This document shows positions 25,776 through 34,051 of a stretch of DNA of 38,156 bases, piece by piece. Under the pieces are notes generated by a model that searched no databases, was not told the DNA's origin, and saw only the letters and a program-made list of their open reading frames with translations. Made by a program: the position numbers and the translations under genes. Position 1 is the first letter of the stretch, and each line of letters begins with the position of its first letter. Origin of the DNA: Paracoccaceae bacterium (lineage in GTDB: Bacteria; Pseudomonadota; Alphaproteobacteria; Rhodobacterales; Rhodobacteraceae); contig JAJEBG010000042.1 in the NCBI GenBank assembly GCA_022824005.1, positions 1 through 38,156 on the forward strand, in the 5' to 3' direction.

Positions 25776-26504
25776 ATGATGACCAATAAACCACTTGTTG
25801 CCATTACCGGTGCTAGTACCGGCATTGGTGAAGCCACCGCACGCGCCTTTTCGGCGGCGGGGCACCCTGTCTTGGTAATGGCCCGCAGTCTTGACCGCCT
25901 TGAAGCCTTGGGACTGCCAAATTCCGTTGTTCGCCAAGTGGATGTGCGCGATCGGGACGCCATTGCGGCCGCTGTTTCTGATGCCGAAGCTGAGTACGGT
26001 CCGGTGGATATGATGTTTGCCAATGCCGGTATCGCCAGACTTGCCGATATCAGTCGGCAGCCCCCCGAAGAGTGGGATGAAATGATTGATATCAACACCA
26101 AAGGTGTGATGAACACTGTTCACGCGGTGATGAGCGGTATGATGGAACGTCGTACCGGGACTTTGGTGATGATGAGTTCGATCGCAGGACGAAAAGTCTA
26201 CCCAGACCACACCGTTTATTGCGGGACCAAATTCTTCGTTCACGCGGTCAGTGAGAGCTTGCGTGAGTATCTTTCGGCCTATGATGTGCGGGTGTTGGTA
26301 TTATCACCGGGCGTCATTGAGACCGAACTTCTCTCGGGTGTGCTTGATCAGCAAACTCTAGAAAATTATAAAGCCAACAAAGTAAAAATGGGTGGGGGGA
26401 TTGGTGCTGACATCGTTGGTGATCTGATTTTGAACGCCTATAATTTGCCACAGAGGGCTTTGGTGCAAGAAATCTGCCTGACCCCGACCCGGCAATCTTA
26501 CTGA
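25776..26504 (+). CDS. Short-chain dehydrogenase/reductase (classical SDR)
   Basis: A 242-residue classical SDR with cofactor loop TGASTGIG (11-18), NAGIA, catalytic Ser near 134-135 (MSSIAG) and Tyr148-x3-Lys152 (YCGTK). An Arg-containing segment after beta2 (ARSLDR) suggests NADP preference. It would interconvert a polyol/ketose or similar alcohol/carbonyl pair; the substrate is unknown. It is placed between the importer 2 binding protein and ATPase, so it probably acts on the imported compound. GGAG at 25766-25769 serves either ATG 25776 or ATG 25779. The stop overlaps the ATPase start by one base (TGATG). Confidence 0.88.
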   Translation: MMTNKPLVAITGASTGIGEATARAFSAAGHPVLVMARSLDRLEALGLPNSVVRQVDVRDRDAIAAAVSDAEAEYGPVDMMFANAGIARLADISRQPPEEWDEMIDINTKGVMNTVHAVMSGMMERRTGTLVMMSSIAGRKVYPDHTVYCGTKFFVHAVSESLREYLSAYDVRVLVLSPGVIETELLSGVLDQQTLENYKANKVKMGGGIGADIVGDLILNAYNLPQRALVQEICLTPTRQSY

Positions 26505-27571
26505 TGGCCTCAGTCGAGTATCAAGGACTCGTTAAGAATTTTGGTTCCATTGAGGTCATTCGCGACCTTTCACTGACCGTTGAGGAAGGTGAATTTGTTG
26601 TCTTGCTTGGCGCTTCGGGCTGCGGCAAGACAACCCTGTTGCGAATGACCGCCGGGCTTGAAGAGATTTCGGGAGGGGATCTCTTTATTGGTGGAAAACG
26701 GATGAACGAGGTGCACCCTCGTGATCGCAACATCGCGATGGTGTTTCAGAATTACGCCCTTTATCCCACCATGAAAGTGTTTGAGAATATCGCCTTCAGC
26801 CTTCAGATCAGCAAGGTGAGAGCCAGCGAAGTGCGGCGCCGGGTGGAAGAGGCGGCGGCGATATTAAATTTGTCCGAATATCTTGACCGCTATCCGCGTG
26901 AACTTTCGGGCGGCCAGCGCCAACGTGTCGCTATGGGACGAGCTATGGTTCGCAATGCGCAGGTTTTCCTATTTGACGAGCCACTCTCCAACCTTGATGC
27001 CAAGTTGCGGGCTCATATGCGGGTCGAAATCCGTCAACTTCACGGTCGTCTTGGGACCACGACCATTTATGTCACGCATGACCAGATTGAAGCCATGACC
27101 ATGGCCGACAAAATTGTCCTCATGAGAGAAGGGCAGATTGAACAGGTGGGCACACCGGATGATTTGTTTGATTCACCTCGCACCCGGTTTGCCGCCGACT
27201 TTATTGGCTCACCATCCATGAACTTCTTGGAGGGCTCCATTGAGGAGAGCGACGGCCACGCCTATTTTCGCTCACCCGGCCTCCGTCTTTCAGTTCCCGA
27301 CAAAATGGCCGAAAACAACTCTGTGACGGCGGGTCTGCGTCCCACCGATCTTGTCATTGAAGACAGTGGTCCACTTGTTGGTGATGTGATTTTATCCGAG
27401 AAGACGGGAGCCGACGTCAACCTCCATGTGCGTACCGAGAGTGGTCCGATTATTGTGACCGTCTCAAAGGAAATGTCAGTCTTGGCTGGAGACAATATCC
27501 GATTGACCATCAATCCTGAAAAACTGCATCTTTTTGACAACCCCAACGGTGTCTCACTGCGGTCGAATTGA
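26504..27571 (+). CDS. Carbohydrate ABC importer ATPase (MalK/UgpC type), importer 2
   Basis: A 355-residue ATPase with all canonical residues: Walker A LGASGCGKTT, Q-loop MVFQNYALYP, signature LSGGQRQR, Walker B FLFDEPLSNLDA and H-switch VTHD. It has a C-terminal regulatory domain (AGLRPTDLVIED). As the only ATPase of importer 2 it should work as a homodimer, in contrast to importers 1 and 3, which have two ATPases each. It is last in the plus-strand operon; the gene beyond is convergent. Confidence 0.92.
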   Translation: MASVEYQGLVKNFGSIEVIRDLSLTVEEGEFVVLLGASGCGKTTLLRMTAGLEEISGGDLFIGGKRMNEVHPRDRNIAMVFQNYALYPTMKVFENIAFSLQISKVRASEVRRRVEEAAAILNLSEYLDRYPRELSGGQRQRVAMGRAMVRNAQVFLFDEPLSNLDAKLRAHMRVEIRQLHGRLGTTTIYVTHDQIEAMTMADKIVLMREGQIEQVGTPDDLFDSPRTRFAADFIGSPSMNFLEGSIEESDGHAYFRSPGLRLSVPDKMAENNSVTAGLRPTDLVIEDSGPLVGDVILSEKTGADVNLHVRTESGPIIVTVSKEMSVLAGDNIRLTINPEKLHLFDNPNGVSLRSN

Positions 27572-27654
27572 GACGGGGTCTCCAAGTCGCGAATGAGCGG
27601 ATCAATTCGCAGCCTCTTTCTTCGCCCAACATTCAATTCATTAGGGGAAAAACG

Positions 27655-28257
27655 TTAACCCAAAAGCCCGTCCAACATCCGCTGAAATGCCAGCATACCG
27701 GGATCATCAAGTCCTTTTGAAGACTCGCCATACATTCGGGCGCGGCCTAAACCTGCCAATTTGTCACGAAACTCATCCAAAGTCTGGCCTGTGGCCTGTT
27801 TGGCCGCGGCCGCCATTTCACCGGGATTGGAAAGTCCTGCCGTGGCCGACACAACCGCGTCAAGGACATCAAGCACACTTTTCTGGCCCAACTCGCCTTT
27901 TCCTCGCGCCATCATTGCATCTCGAGCCGCGGCAAGAAGTTCACTGATTTCCGCGTAATTCGCCTCTGCCCGCCCCTTTGTCGACTTAGCCGCCGCCATC
28001 ATTCCTGTGGCGACCAATGTACCAAAAGACGAGGAGCAGGCACGTTGAAACGATTTTGAGATCATCAAAAAAGCTTTGCCCAGATCATCTTCTGGCAATT
28101 GTTGCCGCATGGCTTCGGCCCAGCCGTTGGCGAGAGTAATACCGAGGTCACCATCACCCAATTTGCCATCTTGCTCATTCAATTCATCCTTCGCTTCATT
28201 GGCGGCACTTGAGAGCCGCGCCATCGCCTGTTGGATGTCATTGGCGTTGAAGATCAT
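27655..28257 (-). CDS. dhaL: Dihydroxyacetone kinase L subunit (ATP/phosphoryl-binding)
   Basis: About 200 residues, all-helical DhaL domain. The three Mg-binding Asp residues are seen at about 30, 35 and 37 in LNEQDGKLGDGDLGITL, followed by the SFQRACSSSFGTL and GRARMYGESSKGLDDPG regions. With DhaK it phosphorylates dihydroxyacetone or a C4 ketose such as erythrulose. The Leu in DGDLG replaces the more usual His or Thr. ATG 28257 overlaps the dhaK stop as ATGA. No DhaM/PTS gene is visible, so it is unclear whether phosphoryl comes from ATP or PTS. Confidence 0.88.
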   Translation of the reverse strand: MIFNANDIQQAMARLSSAANEAKDELNEQDGKLGDGDLGITLANGWAEAMRQQLPEDDLGKAFLMISKSFQRACSSSFGTLVATGMMAAAKSTKGRAEANYAEISELLAAARDAMMARGKGELGQKSVLDVLDAVVSATAGLSNPGEMAAAAKQATGQTLDEFRDKLAGLGRARMYGESSKGLDDPGMLAFQRMLDGLLG

Positions 28258-29258
28258 TGCATCACGGTCCAGAAGGCGCAATGGCATGGAGATAGTAGAA
28301 GAGATTCCAATTCATCATCAAGTTGACAAATTGTCACCGTTGCGCCCGTCATTTCCATAGATGTCGCGAAGCGGCCCACCAGCGGCATGGCAATCCGCAC
28401 GCCTTGATCTTGCAGGCGGGCACGGGCGCGGCGATACATGATATAGAGTTCTTCGTGCGGAGTCGCGCCTAAGGAATTGATAAGGATTGAGCAAACATCG
28501 CCTGAGGCCAATGGGATGTCGTCAAGCAGGCGGTCCATCATCTCGTCGGTGATGGCATCAGCCGGCTTCAACTTGTCGCGCCAAATGCCGGGTTCCCCAT
28601 GAAGTCCCATCCCCATTTCCATCTCATCCGCGCCTAGCTCAAAGGTGGGTTTGCCTGCTTGGGGAACGGTGCAGGGGGTTAAAGCCATGCCAATGGAGCG
28701 ACAATTGTCAGCGGTTTTCTGACCAATTCGAGTCACGGTCTCAAGATCGGCCATTCGCTCCGCACTCGCCCCAGCGATTTTGAACGCATAGACCATGCCT
28801 CCGGTGCCACGCCGCTTTGATGCCTCTTCAGGCTTTGCCGATACCACATCGTCGGTGAGCAGCACCGTCGTTGATTCAATATCATCTTCAAACTCAACGG
28901 TCTCCCCAGCCATATCGAAATTCATCACATCGCCGCCGTAATTGCCGTAAATGCGAACCACACCGGCCCCCCCGTGAGCCACACGCATGCAATCGGCCAT
29001 CTCCTCAGCCGAAGGCGAGGCAAAAACATCACCAATGGCGGCCGCGTCAAGAAGTCCTTTCCCGACATAACCAGCGAAAATCGGCAAATGCCCCGAACCT
29101 CCTCCAGAGACGAGTCCCACTTTGCCGTTGACGGCACCGCTCGCGCGGGAGACTACGCGAGGGTAGGGGAGAGCGTATAGTTCGGGATGGACCGCCGTCA
29201 GCCCATCGAGCATTTCATCAACATAGGAAGCGGGGTCATTGAGTATTTTCTTCATCAT
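28254..29258 (-). CDS. dhaK: Dihydroxyacetone kinase K subunit (substrate-binding)
   Basis: About 334 residues. It shows GGGSGHLPIFAGYVGKG (His57 near the substrate), GNYGGDVMNFD (Asp110), and the hallmark GMGLHGEPG, whose His220 forms the hemiaminal with the ketose. The protein is full length for DhaK. The start ATG 29258 follows GAGAAAG; a TTG at 29270 is less likely. It is encoded after importer 3, so it probably phosphorylates the imported triose or tetrulose, or its oxidation product. Related DhaK-type kinases act on erythrulose in mycobacterial tetritol pathways, so C3 versus C4 specificity is open. Confidence 0.92.
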   Translation of the reverse strand: MMKKILNDPASYVDEMLDGLTAVHPELYALPYPRVVSRASGAVNGKVGLVSGGGSGHLPIFAGYVGKGLLDAAAIGDVFASPSAEEMADCMRVAHGGAGVVRIYGNYGGDVMNFDMAGETVEFEDDIESTTVLLTDDVVSAKPEEASKRRGTGGMVYAFKIAGASAERMADLETVTRIGQKTADNCRSIGMALTPCTVPQAGKPTFELGADEMEMGMGLHGEPGIWRDKLKPADAITDEMMDRLLDDIPLASGDVCSILINSLGATPHEELYIMYRRARARLQDQGVRIAMPLVGRFATSMEMTGATVTICQLDDELESLLLSPCHCAFWTVMQ

Positions 29259-29321
29259 GCGCTTTCTCAAAACGTGGTCAGAAAGACAGGATGCCCCGTC
29301 ACCAGACGGCGCATCGGGAAA

Positions 29322-29346
29322 GGGCCGCCGGGCGTGCCGGCGGCCC
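29322..29346 (-). promoter_or_regulatory. Intra-operon hairpin after binding-protein gene, importer 3
   Basis: Perfect 10-bp GC stem, GGGCCGCCGG (29322-29331) with CCGGCGGCCC (29337-29346), 5-nt loop, lying 8 bp after the binding-protein stop and before dhaK. No U-tract follows. It is the same arrangement as after the other two binding-protein genes but with unrelated sequence. Confidence 0.75.
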
Positions 29347-29354
29347 TAGTCCAA

Positions 29355-30896
29355 TTAGATTTTGTAACCGAGGGCTCGGGCACCATCAAGGAAGTTCTTG
29401 TACTGCATTTTCTGGCTGTCAATCCCCAGTTTTTGTACAATTTTAACCCACTCTTCGGCGGCTTCATCCAACGCTTGTTGCGAGGTCAATTCACCGGAAA
29501 TCGCTTTCGAGATGTTGCGACCAAGGGCGTCGGCATATTCCGGCGCGCCTTCCCAGAAGAACTGCGGATATCCGACCTCCACATTGGCGAGACCCGCATC
29601 AAGGTGATTGCGCGCCCGCTCGTAGGTTTTGAAAATCCCGTCATTCACCGGATAGATATCGTTGACTCCCCTCTGTGGGTTCGGTTCGATATACATCTGT
29701 GCCGATGCGTCGGTGTAGTGCGACTTACCAAACGGGTCCGAACCACAGAATGGGTCGGCGACAATTCGGTCAGAATAGTCGGGATGTGACATCCGGTATA
29801 TGAAATAGAAGGCCGCGTCCTTGACGTCCTGCGGTAGATTCTTCGGAATCGATGCCGTTCGGCACCACAGTGAAATGGCGCGATTCTGTATGCTGCCATC
29901 ATCCATCGGCCAACCGGGTACAATTGATGCCCCTTGGTCTTCAGCCAATTCAACACCTTGTTGTTGCACTGTGAATTCCGCCAGATCAATCCACCACACG
30001 CTCATCACGTCTGAACCAGACTGCCAGCGCTGAATGGTTGTACCGATATCCATCGCTTCGGCACCTGGCGGGCCAAATTTAATGATTTCCCGATACATGT
30101 CGAGAGCTTCGGCGGCTTTCCCCTGATTGATCACAGGGTTCATATTCTCGTCAAAGTAATTGACCCCAGCCGATGCCGCAATATCCATCCAGAATCCCCA
30201 ACCAAAGTTTGGCGGATTGACAACCATTGAGGTGCCGTAAATGCCTTGGCTCGAAAGTTCTTCGGTAAAGAACTGCGTGCAATCAAGAAATTCATGCCAT
30301 GTCTTCGGCACGTCTAATTCTCTCTGGAAACGAGAAGAGAATTTCTTCTGCAGATCCGGATTGGCGAAATGCTGTTTCCGATAGTGGAGAATGTGAATGT
30401 CACCATCTAGCATCACCCCAACTGTCTTGCCATTCCATTTGGTGTAGAATTCGCGATAAGCGGGCATCACCCAATCAAGGTAATCACTCGTCCCTTCATA
30501 CTGCTCAAAATAGGGGTCTAATGGCTCAAGTTGCCCGGTCGAAGCAAAGGCTCCAAAAAACAGTGACGGGTATTGCGCAAAGTCAAATCGAGGTTGACGC
30601 GAAAGCAACTGGGGCAAAATTTTGGCCACCGCGTCGCCACCGTCATACATCTCGCGGCTCTCAATACCGACGCCCGCCTCTTTCATCAGGTGGTCAGAAA
30701 GCCAAAGCGGTGCATGGAGCCAGTTTGAATCCTGAAAATACTTCAACCCAATATCTTTAAAAAGTTTCTTGCCCGGCGGCACCATTTCCCGGCCCCAAGC
30801 TAATCGTCCTGACGAGGCTCCAGCCGCCGCGGCTCCGGCTCCCATGGCGACATTCTTCATGAACTTTCGCCGTGTCCAGTCTTTCCCAAATCCCAT
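29355..30896 (-). CDS. ABC importer solute-binding protein with Tat signal, importer 3
   Basis: About 513 residues, family 1 binding protein. DWTRRKFMKNVAMGAGAAAAG is a strong twin-arginine signal (T-R-R-K-F-M-K). The mature protein shows VGVMLDGDIHILHYRKQHF, GIYGTSMVVNPPNFGWGFWM and a C-terminal KISGELTSQQALDEAAEEW-like segment. I place the start at ATG 30896, 7 nt after GGAGG; ATG 30902 would be too close. With two ATPases, two permeases and adjacent dhaKL, the system recalls the rhizobial glycerol transporter GlpSTPQV, so glycerol, dihydroxyacetone or a small polyol is a reasonable ligand guess. Confidence 0.87.
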   Translation of the reverse strand: MGFGKDWTRRKFMKNVAMGAGAAAAGASSGRLAWGREMVPPGKKLFKDIGLKYFQDSNWLHAPLWLSDHLMKEAGVGIESREMYDGGDAVAKILPQLLSRQPRFDFAQYPSLFFGAFASTGQLEPLDPYFEQYEGTSDYLDWVMPAYREFYTKWNGKTVGVMLDGDIHILHYRKQHFANPDLQKKFSSRFQRELDVPKTWHEFLDCTQFFTEELSSQGIYGTSMVVNPPNFGWGFWMDIAASAGVNYFDENMNPVINQGKAAEALDMYREIIKFGPPGAEAMDIGTTIQRWQSGSDVMSVWWIDLAEFTVQQQGVELAEDQGASIVPGWPMDDGSIQNRAISLWCRTASIPKNLPQDVKDAAFYFIYRMSHPDYSDRIVADPFCGSDPFGKSHYTDASAQMYIEPNPQRGVNDIYPVNDGIFKTYERARNHLDAGLANVEVGYPQFFWEGAPEYADALGRNISKAISGELTSQQALDEAAEEWVKIVQKLGIDSQKMQYKNFLDGARALGYKI

Positions 30897-30955
30897 GACC
30901 ATTCCTCCTTTATCTGAATAAGTCAATTTCTGTATCCGCGTTTGCGAACGACAAG

Positions 30956-32056
30956 TTAGGCTATCAGTTTCTCCGTCTCGAAGTCAAATACCATGACGCT
31001 TGACGGCTCATAATAGAGTTGGATTGCTTCTCCCGGCCCGGCCCGCATGTCGGGTGGTGCCAAAGACTGAAACGTCGCCGCGCCATTCTGAACAGTCAAC
31101 ATGGAGCGCTCACCAAGATATTCATTGATGTCAATTTCAGCCTTTAGGGAATAAGGCGTTTCAGAGAGTCCCAAATTTTGTGGTCGGATTCCGGCGGTGA
31201 CTTTGTCATGCCCTGATTGCCTGAGTTTCCCGGCGGTTGATTGATCAGGGACGAGAACCAGATCAGAATCATCGACCAAGAGACGGGTCTCGTTGTCCTC
31301 AGTCGCCACACAGGCGGTGAAGAAATTGGTTGGTGGCTCACCGATGAAATCGGCAACAAAGACGTTGGCCGGACGATTGTAAAGCGTGTTGCGATCACCC
31401 ACCTGCTGCATTTTCGCGTTCGACATCACCGCCACTCGATCGGCTAGCGCGAGAGCTTCCACTTGGTCATGGGTCACATAAACCATGGTTCGCTTGAGTT
31501 CTCGATGAAGTCGCTTGAGATCAAACAGCATCCGAAATTTCAAATGTGCATCCAAATGACTCATGACTTCGTCAAGAATGAAAACGGAGGGATCACGGAT
31601 CAACGCTCGGCCCAGAGAAATGCGTTGCTGCTGACCTCCAGAGAGTTCGGGTGGAAAAGCGTTCAAGATATCGGTGATCTGCAAAATTTCGGCTATTTCT
31701 TCGGTTTTTTTGCGACGAACATCGCTGTCAACACCTCGGACTTCCAGCGGGAAGGCGAGGTTCTCTTCCACCGTAAAATTTGGGTAAAGGGCATAGGTCT
31801 CAAATGCCATCGCGACATTCCTCTCCTGAGGTTCAAGCCGCGACATATCGCGTTCATCAAAGAATATGTGACCCGACGTTATCGTTTCCAAACCGACGAT
31901 CATGCGAAGCGTTGAGGTCTTGCCACATCCTGAAGGTCCGAGAAGCGCGACGAATTCGCCATCTGCAATGTCTAAATCCAGATCTTGGACGGCATGAACG
32001 CTGCCTGGACCTGAACCATAAATCTTGTTGACCTTCTGCAAGGAGACATTGGCCAT
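30956..32056 (-). CDS. ABC importer ATPase subunit (GlpT-like), importer 3
   Basis: A 366-residue MalK/UgpC-type ATPase. Walker A is LGPSGCGKTS, signature LSGGQQQR, Walker B FILDEV (usual Pro replaced by Val), D-loop SHLDA and H-switch VTHD. The Q-loop is MAFETYALYP with Glu instead of Gln. The C-terminal domain has AGIRPQNLGLSE. It partners the ATPase encoded upstream, whose stop overlaps this start by one base (TGATG). It lies 59 bp before the binding-protein gene. Confidence 0.9.
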   Translation of the reverse strand: MANVSLQKVNKIYGSGPGSVHAVQDLDLDIADGEFVALLGPSGCGKTSTLRMIVGLETITSGHIFFDERDMSRLEPQERNVAMAFETYALYPNFTVEENLAFPLEVRGVDSDVRRKKTEEIAEILQITDILNAFPPELSGGQQQRISLGRALIRDPSVFILDEVMSHLDAHLKFRMLFDLKRLHRELKRTMVYVTHDQVEALALADRVAVMSNAKMQQVGDRNTLYNRPANVFVADFIGEPPTNFFTACVATEDNETRLLVDDSDLVLVPDQSTAGKLRQSGHDKVTAGIRPQNLGLSETPYSLKAEIDINEYLGERSMLTVQNGAATFQSLAPPDMRAGPGEAIQLYYEPSSVMVFDFETEKLIA

Positions 32057-33165
32057 CAGTTTGCCCCGTTCAGACGATAGCCGCTCTCAGAATCGAAGTA
32101 GTGAAAGCGGCTTATATCAACCCCGAGCGTCACCTTTTCTCCTGCGTCATAATGCATTTCGGGATCAGTCAAGGCGATCAGACGTACGCCCCCTGAATGG
32201 GCAATCATAATGCCGTTGGCCCCGAGAGGTTCGTAGACATCAACTTCCGCTGTCACCACTTCCAATCCCGTGTCCGTCTCCCTGAGCGGTCGGATAAATT
32301 GCGGACGAAGACCAATGGTGACGCGATCCTTTGCCTGTCCTTGGAGCATCGCTTTTGCTTCATCCGGCAAGGAAAACTTCAACTCACCCGACTCGGCGGT
32401 GAGAAAGGTTTGGCTATTCTCGGACTGAATCCGAGCTGAAATAACGTTTATAGTCGGCTGTCCAAGATGCTCGGCCACGGTGAGATTAACGGGTCTTTCA
32501 AAGAGATCACGGGGGGAGCCAACTTGCTCGAGCCGGCCACCGCTCCCCATCACACCGATGCGGTCACCGAGGGAGAGGGCTTCAGCATAATCGTGCGTGA
32601 CATAAACAGTCGCGACCTTTCGTAGGTCTTCAAGCGTATGAAACTGGGTTCTCAACTCATGCCGAATTTTGGCATCGAGATGACTGATCGGCTCATCAAG
32701 CAAAAAGACTTCGGGATCTGCCACCAAAGTTCGCCCGAGCGCCGTGCGCTGTTTCTGACCGCCCGAGACCTCACCTGGCCGCCGATCGAGTAAATGATCA
32801 ATCTTCAGAAGTTTGGCCACCTCTCTGACCCGCCGCTCTCGGTCATCGGCGGCCACTTTCCGAGCTCTCAATGGGCTAGCGATGTTTTCATAAACCGATA
32901 GGTGCGGGTACAGAGCATAACTCTCAAAAGTCATGGCGATACGCCGCTGATAGGGCGGAAGCCGTGTTTGATCCGACCCGCCAACAATCACCCGTCCCGC
33001 GTCCGGAGTCTCAAGGCCCGAAATCAGGCGCAGCAATGTCGTTTTGCCAATTCCTGATGCCCCCAAGATGACAAAAAACTCACCCTCCTCAACCGAGAAT
33101 GAGAGGTCGTCAATCACCGGGAAATCCCAGCCCTTGCACAATCCTTGAACTTCGAGGCGTGCCAT
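32056..33165 (-). CDS. ABC importer ATPase subunit (GlpS-like), importer 3
   Basis: About 369 residues. Walker A is LGASGIGKTT, signature VSGGQKQR, Walker B FLLDEPISHLDA and H-switch VTHD. The Q-loop is MTFESYALYP, again Glu for Gln. The C-domain has IGLRPQFIRPL. The start ATG 33165 overlaps the permease stop by one base; the longer open frame to 33279 is a shadow of the permease. It should form a heterodimer with the following ATPase. Confidence 0.9.
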   Translation of the reverse strand: MARLEVQGLCKGWDFPVIDDLSFSVEEGEFFVILGASGIGKTTLLRLISGLETPDAGRVIVGGSDQTRLPPYQRRIAMTFESYALYPHLSVYENIASPLRARKVAADDRERRVREVAKLLKIDHLLDRRPGEVSGGQKQRTALGRTLVADPEVFLLDEPISHLDAKIRHELRTQFHTLEDLRKVATVYVTHDYAEALSLGDRIGVMGSGGRLEQVGSPRDLFERPVNLTVAEHLGQPTINVISARIQSENSQTFLTAESGELKFSLPDEAKAMLQGQAKDRVTIGLRPQFIRPLRETDTGLEVVTAEVDVYEPLGANGIMIAHSGGVRLIALTDPEMHYDAGEKVTLGVDISRFHYFDSESGYRLNGAN

Positions 33166-34034
33166 CAGCCCTTGACCACGCCGAGAGATAATCCCCGCAC
33201 CATGTAGCGGCGCAGCAAGATAAACAGGGTCACGGGAGGAATCATTGCAATCAGCGAAAACGCCATCTGCAAATTCCATAAAGTCTGGGAGCCATGCGTG
33301 AAGGTTGGGATCACGATGGTATAGGTCTTAACCGCCGAGCCAACGAAAAGATTAGCGAAAAGATATTCGTTCCAAGCAAAGATCCAACACAGCATGGCAA
33401 CAGAGACCATTCCCGGCAGAACGAGCGGCAGCGTGACCTTGACAAAGGCACGCAGTGGCCGCCAACCATCGAGATAAGCCGCCTCCTCAATTTCCAACGG
33501 CGCATCTCGAAAAAACACCATCATCAGCCATGTCGCCAAGGGCAGGTTGAACACCAAATAAAGAAAGATCAGGGAAAGGTGGCTATCGGTACCCCACGGC
33601 GTATTGTCGAAAAGAAAAAACATCGGCACGAGAATAGCGACGGGCGGAAACATCCGGTTGGATAGAATCCAAAAGGCCAAATTTTCGCCACCCGCTTGAC
33701 GTGGGAATCTCGCAAAGGCATAGCCAGCCAAAGAGCCAAGAAAGAGTGAAAGTGCGGTATTGGCGGTGGCAATGATAAAACTGTCCAACAATGCATTGAA
33801 ATTTGTCTTTTCAGCAAACACACCGGCGAAATTCCCCGGTCGCCAGTCCTGAGGCCAAAAAGTTGGCACCGTCAAGTTGGTTTCGGCCGCTGTCTTGAAC
33901 GCTGTAATCACCATAAAATAGAGAGGAAAGACCGTAAACACCACCCACAGCACCAAGAACGCGAGAAAAAGAAATCGGACATGCCTCCACATGTCTTTGA
34001 CCCCATCCGTTGTCGAGCCGGTGTCAGTGGTCAT
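33165..34034 (-). CDS. ABC importer permease (MalG type), importer 3
   Basis: A 289-residue protein with about six membrane segments (first VRFLFLAFLVLWVVFTVFPLYF). The EAA loop contains EEAAYLDGWRPLRAFVKVTLPL, and the C-terminus VRGLSLGVVKG is the family hallmark. It follows the partner permease by 17 bp. It provides half of the membrane channel. Confidence 0.9.
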   Translation of the reverse strand: MTTDTGSTTDGVKDMWRHVRFLFLAFLVLWVVFTVFPLYFMVITAFKTAAETNLTVPTFWPQDWRPGNFAGVFAEKTNFNALLDSFIIATANTALSLFLGSLAGYAFARFPRQAGGENLAFWILSNRMFPPVAILVPMFFLFDNTPWGTDSHLSLIFLYLVFNLPLATWLMMVFFRDAPLEIEEAAYLDGWRPLRAFVKVTLPLVLPGMVSVAMLCWIFAWNEYLFANLFVGSAVKTYTIVIPTFTHGSQTLWNLQMAFSLIAMIPPVTLFILLRRYMVRGLSLGVVKG

Positions 34035-34051
34035 TCAATCCGTTCCCAACC

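Noticed and set aside
27589-27610. GCGAAT/ATTCGC inverted repeat between the convergent importer 2 ATPase and dhaL
   Set aside because: A 6-bp stem with a 10-nt loop and only a mixed pyrimidine run afterwards is not convincing as a terminator.
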